From contig CAIYXO010000162.1 in assembly GCA_903930165.1 (NCBI GenBank), forward strand, positions 1 to 10,228: 10,228 nucleotides of DNA, read 5' to 3'. Shown one piece after another: positions 1 through 6,814 of the stretch. A model generated the notes under the pieces. It saw only the letters and a program-made list of their open reading frames with translations. It was not told the origin of the DNA and did not search any database. Position numbers and translations under genes: made by a program. The stretch's first letter is position 1; the number at the start of each line of letters is the position of its first letter. The DNA comes from an uncultured Verrucomicrobiota bacterium. GTDB lineage: Bacteria; Verrucomicrobiota; Verrucomicrobiia; Limisphaerales; UBA9464.

Positions 1-2
1 CC

Positions 3-2297
3 ATGCGCCGCCTCGCACGCTGGTTTCCGCTCCTGCTCCTGTTGCTCCCCTCGGCCCACGCAGGCCGCACCTCGGTTTCCATCTCGGGCGACGAGTTCCG
101 GGTCAACGGGGTTCCCACCCATGCCGGCCGCTTCTGGCAGGGACACAAGATCCAGGGACTGCTGCTCAACGCACGCCTCGTCCAGGGCACCTTCGACGAC
201 CGCAATCCCGACACCGCGTCCCGATGGGCCTATCCCGACACCGGACGCTGGGATCCGGACCGCAACACCCGTGAATTCGTCGAGGCGATGCCGGAGTGGC
301 GTCGACACGGTTTGTCCGCCTTCACCCTGAACCTCCAGGGGGGCTCCCCCGAGGGCTACTCCAAGGATCAACCCTGGCACAACAGCGCGTTCGCCTCCGA
401 CGGCAGCCGGGATCCTGCGACCTTCGAAAGGCTCAACCGCATCCTCCGTCGGGCGGACGACCTCGGCATGGTGGTCATCCTCGGGCTGTTCTACTTCGGG
501 CAGGACCAACGCCTGACCGACGAGGCCGCCGTCGTCCGCGCGGTCGACGAGACCGTGGAGTGGATCCACGACCAGGGCTGGCGCCATGTCATCGTGGAGG
601 TGAACAACGAGTGCGACATCGGCTACGACCACGCGATCCTCCGCCCCGACCGGGTCCACGAACTGATCGAGCGGGTGCACCGGAACCGGCGTGAATCGAG
701 ACGCCTGCTCGTCGGGACCAGCTTCTCCGGTGGAACCCTTCCATCGACCAACGTGGTGAAGGCGTCGGACTTCCTTCTGCTTCACGGGAACGGCGTCTCG
801 GATCCGGCGAAGTTGGCCGAACTGATCCGGAAGGCCCGCAAGCTGGATGGCTACCGCCGGATGCCGGTCGTGGTGAACGAAGACGACCATCCGGGGGAAA
901 GGCTTCCGGACGAGCATTTCACGGCCGCCATATCGCAATCCGCGGGTTGGGGCTTCTTCGACTACCGCCGCCGGGGAGAAGGAGCGTCGGAGGGCTTCCA
1001 GAATCCGCCCGTGGACTGGGGAATCCACGGCGACCGCAAGAAGGCCTTCTTCGCGCGCCTTGCCGAGGTCACAGGAAGTCCGGTGAATGGGGCCGAATAC
1101 GTCTCCGAGCCAGGAGAACGCTGGTGGAAGGGCAACGTCCACACACACACCCTTTGGAGCGACGGCGACGACTACCCGGAGATGGTCTCCCAGTGGTACA
1201 AGGAACACGGCTACCACTTCCTGGGCCTGACGGAGCACAACCTCTTCCTCGAAGGCCAACGCTGGATCACCGTGAAGACGAACAAGTCCGACGTGGAAGC
1301 CCTCAGGAAATACCGCAAGGAATTCGGCCGGCGGGTCGAGGAACGTCGGGTCGGCACGCAGACCCAGGTGCGCCTGAAGCCCCTGGCCGAGATCCGGCCG
1401 CTGCTCGAGCAGGCGGGACGATTCCTGATGGTCCCCTCCGAGGAGATCACCGGCGGCCACCTCACCGCACCGGTGCACATCAACGGGATCAACCTTCGCG
1501 AACCCGTCGAACCCAAGGGAGGAAGCAACGTACTGGACGTCATGCAGCGGGTGGTCGACGCCGTCCGGATACAACGGGGCAAGACCGGCCAGCCCATGTT
1601 CGCCCACATCAACCATCCGAACTTCGGCTGGGGCATCACCGCCGAGGACCTCATGAGGTTGGAAGGCACGCCGTTCTTCGAGGTCTACAACGGCCACCCG
1701 ACCGTCCACAACCTCGGCGACGCGAAGCATGCCGGCATGGAACGGGTCTGGGACATCCTGCTCGCGTGGCGCCTCGGCGAGTTCCACTTGCCACCGATGT
1801 ACGGCCTGGCGGTGGACGATTCCCACGCCTACCACAAGACCGGTCGCGACAAAAGCAACGCGGGCCGCGGTTGGATCCAGGTGCGGGCGGCGGACCTCAC
1901 TCCAGAGACCCTCGTCGAGGCCATGGAACGCGGGGATTTCTATTCGACCTCCGGCGTGGAACTGGCCGACGTCCGGCGCGAAGGGGACCGTCTGCGGATC
2001 CGCATCCAGGCGGCACCCGGGGTGACCTACCGGACCCGCTTCATCGGCACCCGACGCGACTTTCCCCGGGAGTCGAGCCCGGTCACAGGTCCGAAGATCG
2101 ATCCCTCGCGAGTCACCCGCGAATACTCCCCGGCAATCGGGGAGGTGCTCGCCGAAACCACCGGTACGGAAGCCGTCTACCGGTTCCGCGGAGACGAGCT
2201 CTACGTCCGCGCACACGTCATCTCCTCCCGCCCGATGTCGAATCCGGTCGCGAAGGACGAACTGGAGCAGGCCTGGGTGCAACCGGTGCTCCCCTGA
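3..2297 (+). CDS. Secreted two-domain protein: GH-A-like glycosidase barrel fused to a CehA/McbA-type PHP metallohydrolase
   Basis: 764 aa. The N-terminus is a clear signal peptide: Arg-rich start, Leu run at 10-15, AHA cleavage site near residue 20. This supports the start at position 3 although only two upstream bases are visible. Residues ~25-350 look like a (beta/alpha)8 glycoside hydrolase of clan GH-A type. An Asn-Glu pair (N202-E203, in EVNNECD) fits the acid/base at the end of strand 4, and E293 (VVVNEDD) fits the strand-7 nucleophile. Residues ~374-655 form a PHP domain: HTH at 380-382 followed by SDGD, TEHN at 410-413, EE at 480-481, H535 and H538 (AHINHP), and DDSH at 605-608, which are the expected metal ligands. 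A short beta-rich tail follows. Known PHP proteins of this group are metal-dependent hydrolases; substrate is unknown here. The protein is probably exported and acts on a glycan or glycosyl-ester. Domain calls are by motif reading, so the exact GH family is open. Confidence 0.85.
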   Translation: MRRLARWFPLLLLLLPSAHAGRTSVSISGDEFRVNGVPTHAGRFWQGHKIQGLLLNARLVQGTFDDRNPDTASRWAYPDTGRWDPDRNTREFVEAMPEWRRHGLSAFTLNLQGGSPEGYSKDQPWHNSAFASDGSRDPATFERLNRILRRADDLGMVVILGLFYFGQDQRLTDEAAVVRAVDETVEWIHDQGWRHVIVEVNNECDIGYDHAILRPDRVHELIERVHRNRRESRRLLVGTSFSGGTLPSTNVVKASDFLLLHGNGVSDPAKLAELIRKARKLDGYRRMPVVVNEDDHPGERLPDEHFTAAISQSAGWGFFDYRRRGEGASEGFQNPPVDWGIHGDRKKAFFARLAEVTGSPVNGAEYVSEPGERWWKGNVHTHTLWSDGDDYPEMVSQWYKEHGYHFLGLTEHNLFLEGQRWITVKTNKSDVEALRKYRKEFGRRVEERRVGTQTQVRLKPLAEIRPLLEQAGRFLMVPSEEITGGHLTAPVHINGINLREPVEPKGGSNVLDVMQRVVDAVRIQRGKTGQPMFAHINHPNFGWGITAEDLMRLEGTPFFEVYNGHPTVHNLGDAKHAGMERVWDILLAWRLGEFHLPPMYGLAVDDSHAYHKTGRDKSNAGRGWIQVRAADLTPETLVEAMERGDFYSTSGVELADVRREGDRLRIRIQAAPGVTYRTRFIGTRRDFPRESSPVTGPKIDPSRVTREYSPAIGEVLAETTGTEAVYRFRGDELYVRAHVISSRPMSNPVAKDELEQAWVQPVLP

Positions 2298-2304
2298 AGC
2301 GTTT

Positions 2305-2333
2305 CCGCGGTCGGAACTGCGGCCCTCCGAGGG
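2305..2333 (+). terminator. Two adjacent small hairpins after the GH/PHP gene (possible terminator)
   Basis: Eight bases after the stop codon lies ccgcgg-tcggaa-ctgcgg (6-bp stem with one G.U pair, 6-nt loop), immediately followed by ccct-ccg-aggg (4-bp stem). No T-run follows, so intrinsic termination is uncertain. Position between two co-directional genes and before a promoter-like sequence is the main support. Confidence 0.3.
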
Positions 2334-2352
2334 TGCGCCGCGAATTCACCCC

Positions 2353-2380
2353 TTGCACGGAACACCTCCCCGGTTACGGT
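2353..2380 (+). promoter_or_regulatory. Candidate sigma-70-type promoter for the cysteine desulfurase gene
   Basis: TTGCAC at 2353-2358 (4 of 6 to the -35 consensus), a 16-nt spacer, then TACGGT at 2375-2380 (3 of 6 to the -10 consensus). Transcription would begin near 2387, giving a leader of about 32 nt before the ATG at 2419. It fits the gap position but the -10 match is weak. Confidence 0.3.
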
Positions 2381-2418
2381 CCCTCGACAATTCGGGCTGT
2401 TTCAGTCCGGTTTCCGCC

Positions 2419-3666
2419 ATGATCGACAACACGAAGGTCCGTTACTTCGACAACAACGCCACCACCCGAGTCGCTCCCGAGGTGGTCGAGGCCATGCTCC
2501 CCTTCCTGAGCGAGATGTGGGGAAACCCGTCGAGCGCCTACGCCTTCGGGGCGCAGGTTCACGGACATGTGGAAAAGGCGCGGGAGAAGGTGGCTTCCCT
2601 GGTAGCTGCGGATCCGAAGGAGGTCGTGTTCACCAGCTGCGGTACGGAGGCGAACAACTCCGCCATCCACAGCGCCCTCGTGACCACCGGCAAGCGCCAC
2701 GTGGTCACCACCGCGGTGGAACACAGCGCCAACATGAACTTCGGCGCCTACCTCGAGAAGCGGGGCTTCGAGGTGACCTACCTCCCGGTCGAGAGCGACG
2801 GCTCCTTGGATCTCCATCTCCTGGAGAAGTCCATCCGCCCCGATACCGCGATCGTCTCGGCGATGATGGCCAACAACGAGACCGGGGTGCTTTTCCCGAT
2901 CGAGGAGATCGCGGCCATCTGCCGCAGCAAGGGGGTCCTTTCCCACACGGACGCCGTCCAGGTCCCGGGCAAGCTCAAGATCGACGTGCGGCAGCTCGGC
3001 GTGGACTTCCTGTCCCTGAGCGCCCACAAGCTGCATGCGCCGAAGGGGATCGGAATGCTCTATGTGAAGCGGCGGACCAAGTACCAGCCGTACCTGATCG
3101 GCGGCCACCAGGAGCGGGGCCGTCGTGGCGGCACCGAGAGCGTGGCCAACATCGTCGCCTTCGGCCGGGCCGCCGATTTGGCGCTGGCCAGCATCGAGGA
3201 CGAAAACGTGCGGGTGCGCGGCCTGCGCGACCGTTTCGAGAACTGGGTCCTTGGCAACATCCCCAACACCGTCCGCAACGGCAACCGCAGCAACCGGCTT
3301 CCGAACACGGCCAACATCGCCTTCGACTTCGTGGAGGCCGAGGCGGTTCTGCTCCAGCTCGACCAGGTCGGCATCTGCGCCAGCTCCGGTTCGGCCTGCA
3401 CCACCGGCTCCCTCGACCCCTCGCACGTCCTCACCGCCATGGGCCTCAATCCGATGCGGGCCCGGGGCTCGGTGCGCTTCAGCCTCGGCATCTACAACAC
3501 CGAGGAGGATGTGGACTTCCTGATCTCCAAGCTCGGACCGATCATCCATCGGCTCCGCGAGATCTCGCCGCTGAGTCCCGAGCATCCGGACAACGACAAG
3601 TACGACATCGAGGCCGCCCGCGTGAAGCACGAGGAGGAGATGGCCAAGGCCGGCGTCCACGGCTGA
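2419..3666 (+). CDS. nifS: Cysteine desulfurase, NifS/IscS family
   Basis: 415 aa from the ATG at 2419; an in-frame ATG-less extension upstream to 2353 adds 22 residues with no family resemblance and was left out. PLP-dependent fold-type I enzyme that takes sulfur from L-cysteine, leaving alanine, and holds it as a persulfide for Fe-S clusters, thio-tRNA or cofactors. Visible motifs: YFDNNATT at 9-16, GTEANN at 75-80, H102 (ring-stacking His), D178 and Q181 (HTDAVQ), the Schiff-base lysine K204 in SAHK, and the sulfur-accepting C327 in SSGSACTTG. All catalytic residues are present. The last ~35 residues (after SPLSPEH) are a charged extension. No nifU, iscU or other Fe-S assembly gene is next to it, so it is either the housekeeping desulfurase or serves a distant partner; the symbol denotes the family. 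No Shine-Dalgarno sequence precedes the ATG. Confidence 0.93.
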   Translation: MIDNTKVRYFDNNATTRVAPEVVEAMLPFLSEMWGNPSSAYAFGAQVHGHVEKAREKVASLVAADPKEVVFTSCGTEANNSAIHSALVTTGKRHVVTTAVEHSANMNFGAYLEKRGFEVTYLPVESDGSLDLHLLEKSIRPDTAIVSAMMANNETGVLFPIEEIAAICRSKGVLSHTDAVQVPGKLKIDVRQLGVDFLSLSAHKLHAPKGIGMLYVKRRTKYQPYLIGGHQERGRRGGTESVANIVAFGRAADLALASIEDENVRVRGLRDRFENWVLGNIPNTVRNGNRSNRLPNTANIAFDFVEAEAVLLQLDQVGICASSGSACTTGSLDPSHVLTAMGLNPMRARGSVRFSLGIYNTEEDVDFLISKLGPIIHRLREISPLSPEHPDNDKYDIEAARVKHEEEMAKAGVHG

Positions 3667-3691
3667 CCGCCGGATCCCCAGCGGAACCATG

Positions 3692-3723
3692 CGGGCCGGA
3701 CGGCTTTCGGGCCATCCGGCCCG
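3692..3723 (+). terminator. Terminator hairpin after the cysteine desulfurase gene
   Basis: Perfect 9-bp inverted repeat cgggccgga (3692-3700) / tccggcccg (3715-3723) with a 14-nt loop, starting 25 nt after the stop codon and followed on the plus strand by a T-containing stretch (gtttccgtttcc). It sits between convergent genes and could work in both directions. Confidence 0.55.
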
Positions 3724-3738
3724 TTTCCGTTTCCGGAT

Positions 3739-3771
3739 GCGGCGAAGCGTTAGTTTCCGGGGCTCCGCCGC
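3739..3771 (-). terminator. Second hairpin in the convergent gap, likely ending the luxE-luxC-queD transcript
   Basis: gcggcg (3739-3744) pairs with cgccgc (3766-3771); after one mismatch agc (3746-3748) pairs with gct (3762-3764), giving a nine-pair imperfect stem. On the minus strand it begins 1 nt after the queD stop codon. No U-tract follows, so termination is inferred from position and stem strength. Confidence 0.4.
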
Positions 3772-3772
3772 T

Positions 3773-4129
3773 TCAACGGCCGCGGTACACGCAACGCGAG
3801 GTGCAGGTCTCGGCGATCACGACCTCGCTCAGGAGGGGAAGCACCGGCTTGAGGCGTTCCCAGATCCACACCGCCAGCCGTTCGCTCGTCGGATTCTCCA
3901 ACCCGGGGATGTCGTTGAGATAGTGGTGGTCGAGCTGGTCGAAGACCGGTCGGAACGCCGCCTTCACGTCCGCGAAGTCCATCACCCAGCCGGTCTCCTC
4001 CCCGACCGGTCCCTCCAGGACGATCTCGATGACCCAGCTGTGCCCATGAAGGCGCGCACACTTGTGGCCTGGAGGGACGTTGGGCAGCCGGTGTGCCGAC
4101 TCGATCTGGAAGGATTTGCGGAGTTCCAT
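3773..4129 (-). CDS. queD: 6-carboxy-5,6,7,8-tetrahydropterin synthase (QueD)
   Basis: 118 aa, the usual QueD length. It converts 7,8-dihydroneopterin triphosphate to 6-carboxytetrahydropterin, acetaldehyde and triphosphate, the first dedicated step to preQ0 and queuosine. Zinc ligands H13 (SAHRLP), H28 and H30 (LHGH) are present, as are the catalytic C24 in GHKCARLHGH, the D67-H68 pair in LDHHYLN, and E107 in AETC. The block HHYLNDIPGLENPTSE closely matches the classical gammaproteobacterial QueD, separating it from eukaryotic-type PTPS. The ATG at 4129 lies 20 nt after the luxC stop with no promoter between, so it is probably the third gene of the luxE-luxC-queD operon. No queC, queE, queF or folE is adjacent. 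No Shine-Dalgarno sequence is seen. Confidence 0.95.
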   Translation of the reverse strand: MELRKSFQIESAHRLPNVPPGHKCARLHGHSWVIEIVLEGPVGEETGWVMDFADVKAAFRPVFDQLDHHYLNDIPGLENPTSERLAVWIWERLKPVLPLLSEVVIAETCTSRCVYRGR

Positions 4130-4149
4130 GGAAAGGGTTCGTGGAAGAA

Positions 4150-5571
4150 TCAGGTCTCGAGGTCGGTCCAGGCAACCAGGTCGCCCAGGGCCGGACGGCC
4201 GTCATGGCGCCACAGCGCGGGCGGATCCTGCATCCGTCCCACCGGACAGATGCGGCTCGCACCCCACCGGGCCAGGCGGACGCTCAGCGCATCCATGCGG
4301 TCGTCCGGGGCCGCCACGGCGACGGTGGAAACCTGGTGCCGGACCGGTTCGGCGAAGCGCAGCACCTCGTCGAATCCGCGCACCGGCTTGACGTAGACGA
4401 AGCGGTTCAGACACGAGGCCTTGAACCGCGGGTCCCCGTCGAGGACGACCGTCCACGCCGTCGATCCCTCGCTGGCCCAGACCTGGGCGGAAGTGGACGT
4501 CTCGAAGAAAAGCGACCCCGACAGGTTCCGCTCGGAAACCGCGGAGGCCGCGGCCGCCCTCAACGCATAGGCCGTGCGACGCGATGCGATGGCGGCCGCC
4601 TCCCCGGTGGACAGGTCACCGCGGGGCTCCGTCGATTCGCGACGCGCCAATTCCTCCGCCAACTCCCCGGCAAACCGCGCCGCCATCCCCTCCGCCTCCT
4701 CCTCCACGTAGTAGACGTGCGGAGAAAGGCACCCGAGCTGGTTCCACGCCGTCACGTCGTCCGCGGCGGCCCGGACCAAACGCTTCATGGCATAGGTCGA
4801 CTGCGATTCCCGGGAGATGAATCCGAAACTCAGCCTGTGGCCGTAGGCGACCAGCCGCTTTCCCTGGGGAATCCGCCGCCGGACCGACTCCAGCATCTCG
4901 TCGCCGCCCGTCGCGGTGATGCAGCCCGCTTCCTCGAACAGCGCCTCCTCCAGGCTCGCCGCGCCGGGTTCGGCATGCGACCACGCCACCAGCTCCAGGG
5001 AAGAACCCAGCTTGGATTCGGTCGCGGCGAGGGAATGCGCGAAAAGCCGCGGGATCAGGGCGCCACGACGCGGGCACTTCACGACCTGCGCCGACCGGGT
5101 CAACAGCCCGAGCACCATGGAGAAGAGCGCCGGATTCGGCAGGTTCCCCGCCGTGAGATGCACCAGCAGCTCGGGACCGACCGCCAAGGAACGGCGCCCT
5201 CCGCGCATCTCCACCGCCGTCGAGGTGAAGTCGTCGAGTCGGCGCACGTCGCCGAGGTCCTGCACGATCAGCGCCTCCAGGTTCTCGACGGTGAGTTGGC
5301 GGAAGAAGGCGTCGAGACCCCGCGAGAGAGTCGCCACACCGAAGCCGGTCTCGCCCGGCCCTTCGCGCAGCGCCACCTCCCGGAACCCGAACCCCGGCTC
5401 CAACCACTGCTCCGCGGTGTAGGCCAGGATCTCGACCAGCGTCCGCGTGCGTTGACGGAGCAGCCAATCCTCCCGGTTCCTGCGCAACGCGAAACAGGCG
5501 TCCCGCAACGTCGTCGGGCTGAGTTCGAGGGCGGGCCCCAGGTCCGCCAGGAAGAGGTTCGGGAGGTTCAT
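4150..5571 (-). CDS. luxC: LuxC-family acyl-CoA reductase (fatty aldehyde-forming, ALDH-like)
   Basis: 473 aa. LuxC-type reductases use NADPH to reduce an acyl group, passed from LuxE or acyl-CoA via an active-site cysteine, to a fatty aldehyde. The catalytic C281 sits in NQLGCLSPH, the family signature. Other LuxC features are HLTAGNLPNPALF (138-150), VVKCPRRG (163-170), the glycine-rich ATGGDE (220-225), and NRFVYVKP (389-396). I chose the ATG at 5571 because it overlaps the luxE stop as ATGA, a typical translational-coupling arrangement; an upstream in-frame TTG at 5589 is less likely. No Shine-Dalgarno sequence precedes it. No luxA, luxB or luxD is in the window, so light production is not implied. 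The aldehyde could feed alkane, wax or alcohol synthesis, or a signalling or lipid-modifying product. Confidence 0.9.
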   Translation of the reverse strand: MNLPNLFLADLGPALELSPTTLRDACFALRRNREDWLLRQRTRTLVEILAYTAEQWLEPGFGFREVALREGPGETGFGVATLSRGLDAFFRQLTVENLEALIVQDLGDVRRLDDFTSTAVEMRGGRRSLAVGPELLVHLTAGNLPNPALFSMVLGLLTRSAQVVKCPRRGALIPRLFAHSLAATESKLGSSLELVAWSHAEPGAASLEEALFEEAGCITATGGDEMLESVRRRIPQGKRLVAYGHRLSFGFISRESQSTYAMKRLVRAAADDVTAWNQLGCLSPHVYYVEEEAEGMAARFAGELAEELARRESTEPRGDLSTGEAAAIASRRTAYALRAAAASAVSERNLSGSLFFETSTSAQVWASEGSTAWTVVLDGDPRFKASCLNRFVYVKPVRGFDEVLRFAEPVRHQVSTVAVAAPDDRMDALSVRLARWGASRICPVGRMQDPPALWRHDGRPALGDLVAWTDLET

Positions 5572-6647
5572 GGAGTCATCAGCGAACAACCACGCGGTTC
5601 CGCCGTCTCCGCACGGCCGAGCAGACGGAACAATCCGCCGCGGCGCTCGGCCAGGTCCCCGGTCTCGACCGCCATCACCGAACCCACGTTCGAGAGGTCC
5701 ACGACACGCACCAAGCCCGGGGTCCCCTCCCCGACTTCCTTGCCGGATTCCGGATCCACCAGCAGGAGCCTCGCCCAGGGCGGAAGCTCCAGACCCGATT
5801 CGCCTCCATAGGCCTGCGACGACAGCTCGCTCATCCCGTATTCCGTGACCACGCCGTCGCCGGCCAGGCAGAGCCGACCGCGGATCAGCGCATGCAACTC
5901 ATCACGCGGCACGGACCTCGAACGCCCCTTGTAACCGCCCGTCTCCATCACCCGGGATCCCGGCGGCAATCTCAGGAAGGATCCGGACCCGGCGAGCCGG
6001 TCCATCAGGTGGACCATCTGGAACGCGGTTCCGAGCAGCAGGATCGGACGTCCTTCCCGGGCCAGCCGGACCAGGGTCTCCAGGGCCGGTTCGAGCGGCA
6101 GATCCCAACCGTCGGCGCCCGGTCGCCCCAGGAAGACGGCTTCGCCCGAGGAAAGACGCCGACCGAGGTGGGCGATCATGTGGACCAGCGACGAGTGGGG
6201 CGCGGATCCGGGCTCCGGGGTGAGAGAGACGAATCGGAATCCCCCGGTCGGCAACGGCGCCAATCCCCTCAGGAATCCCGCTTCCAGCGACGCCTCGTAC
6301 AGGGCCAGGGTCGCGACGGAGTGATGGTGCCTGCTGGGTCGGGTGGCGGTGGTGCCGGACGAATGGAAGACGGCGACCCGATCCGCCGGATCGAGGCTGC
6401 TGACGTCGAAGTCCTTGAACGCATGGGTCGGAAGCGCGGGAATCGACTTCCAGTCCGTGACCGACGCCTCGCTGATGCCGAGCGAACGGCACCACACGCC
6501 GTAGACGGGGACGTTCCGGCATTGGAAACCGAACAGCCGGAGGGCAAGGGCTTCCCATTCCTTCCCGCTCGGCGGCACGGCAGACCCGGAACTCCGCTCG
6601 ATGAAGAGGCGGACGTCGGACAGCAGGTTGGAGAACGAGTCGTGCAA
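5568..6647 (-). CDS. luxE: LuxE-family acyl-protein synthetase
   Basis: 359 aa from the TTG at 6647. LuxE activates a fatty acid with ATP to acyl-AMP, carries the acyl on its own cysteine near the C-terminus, and hands it to LuxC. ANL-type nucleotide motifs are seen: HSSGTT (95-100), METGGYKG (234-241), TEYGMSEL (268-275), ETGDLA (328-333) and LLGRAE (342-347). The acyl-carrying cysteine is C354 in RGCSL, five residues from the end, as in characterised LuxE proteins. The start is uncertain: the reading frame is open far upstream into the response-regulator gene. GTG at 6665 and ATG at 6785 are alternatives, but the stretch 6648-6785 is Arg-rich, uses codons rare in this window (tgt, aga, cga) and contains a good promoter match, so it is probably not coding. 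The gene ends inside the luxC start (ATGA). Confidence 0.88.
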   Translation of the reverse strand: MHDSFSNLLSDVRLFIERSSGSAVPPSGKEWEALALRLFGFQCRNVPVYGVWCRSLGISEASVTDWKSIPALPTHAFKDFDVSSLDPADRVAVFHSSGTTATRPSRHHHSVATLALYEASLEAGFLRGLAPLPTGGFRFVSLTPEPGSAPHSSLVHMIAHLGRRLSSGEAVFLGRPGADGWDLPLEPALETLVRLAREGRPILLLGTAFQMVHLMDRLAGSGSFLRLPPGSRVMETGGYKGRSRSVPRDELHALIRGRLCLAGDGVVTEYGMSELSSQAYGGESGLELPPWARLLLVDPESGKEVGEGTPGLVRVVDLSNVGSVMAVETGDLAERRGGLFRLLGRAETAEPRGCSLMTP

Positions 6648-6711
6648 GCGGTTTTGGAGGCGCACCGGGACACGGCGCAGCCGGCTGGTTTTCCGCAACA
6701 GCCGGGCGAAG

Positions 6712-6740
6712 CTTCTAGTCGAGCGCCGGAGCGCTGTCCA
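6712..6740 (-). promoter_or_regulatory. Candidate promoter of the luxE-luxC-queD operon
   Basis: On the minus strand TGGACA (plus 6735-6740, 5 of 6 to TTGACA) is followed after exactly 17 nt by TAGAAG (plus 6712-6717, 4 of 6 to TATAAT). Transcription would start near 6705, giving a leader of about 58 nt to the TTG at 6647. It also argues against the longer luxE start at 6785, which lies upstream of it. Confidence 0.45.
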
Positions 6741-6751
6741 GCGGCCGCTGG
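6738..6751. promoter_or_regulatory. Perfect 14-bp palindrome overlapping the -35 of the luxE promoter (operator candidate)
   Basis: ccagcggccgctgg is identical on both strands. Its last three bases on the minus strand overlap the candidate -35 hexamer, a typical location for a repressor or class II activator site. Alternatively it is part of a terminator for the response-regulator gene that ends at 6815. No transcription-factor family can be named from the sequence. Confidence 0.35.
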
Positions 6752-6814
6752 GAACTCGTCGCGGCGTCGCGTGACACCCCGACATCGCCCGGGACCGGGT
6801 GGGGCTCCAGGGGA

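Noticed and set aside
2374..3690. A 438-codon open frame on the minus strand across the cysteine desulfurase gene
   Set aside because: Composition (V/H/D/G-rich, low complexity) is that of the antisense shadow of a GC-rich gene; no motifs, and the plus-strand gene has every catalytic residue.
4093..5811. A 572-codon open frame on the plus strand opposite luxC
   Set aside because: Arg/Pro/Gln-rich shadow without domains; luxC on the other strand is clearly real with its active-site motif.
4150..6647. A bioluminescence (lux) operon
   Set aside because: Only the reductase parts luxE and luxC are present; no luciferase luxAB, luxD or regulators, so light emission is not supported.
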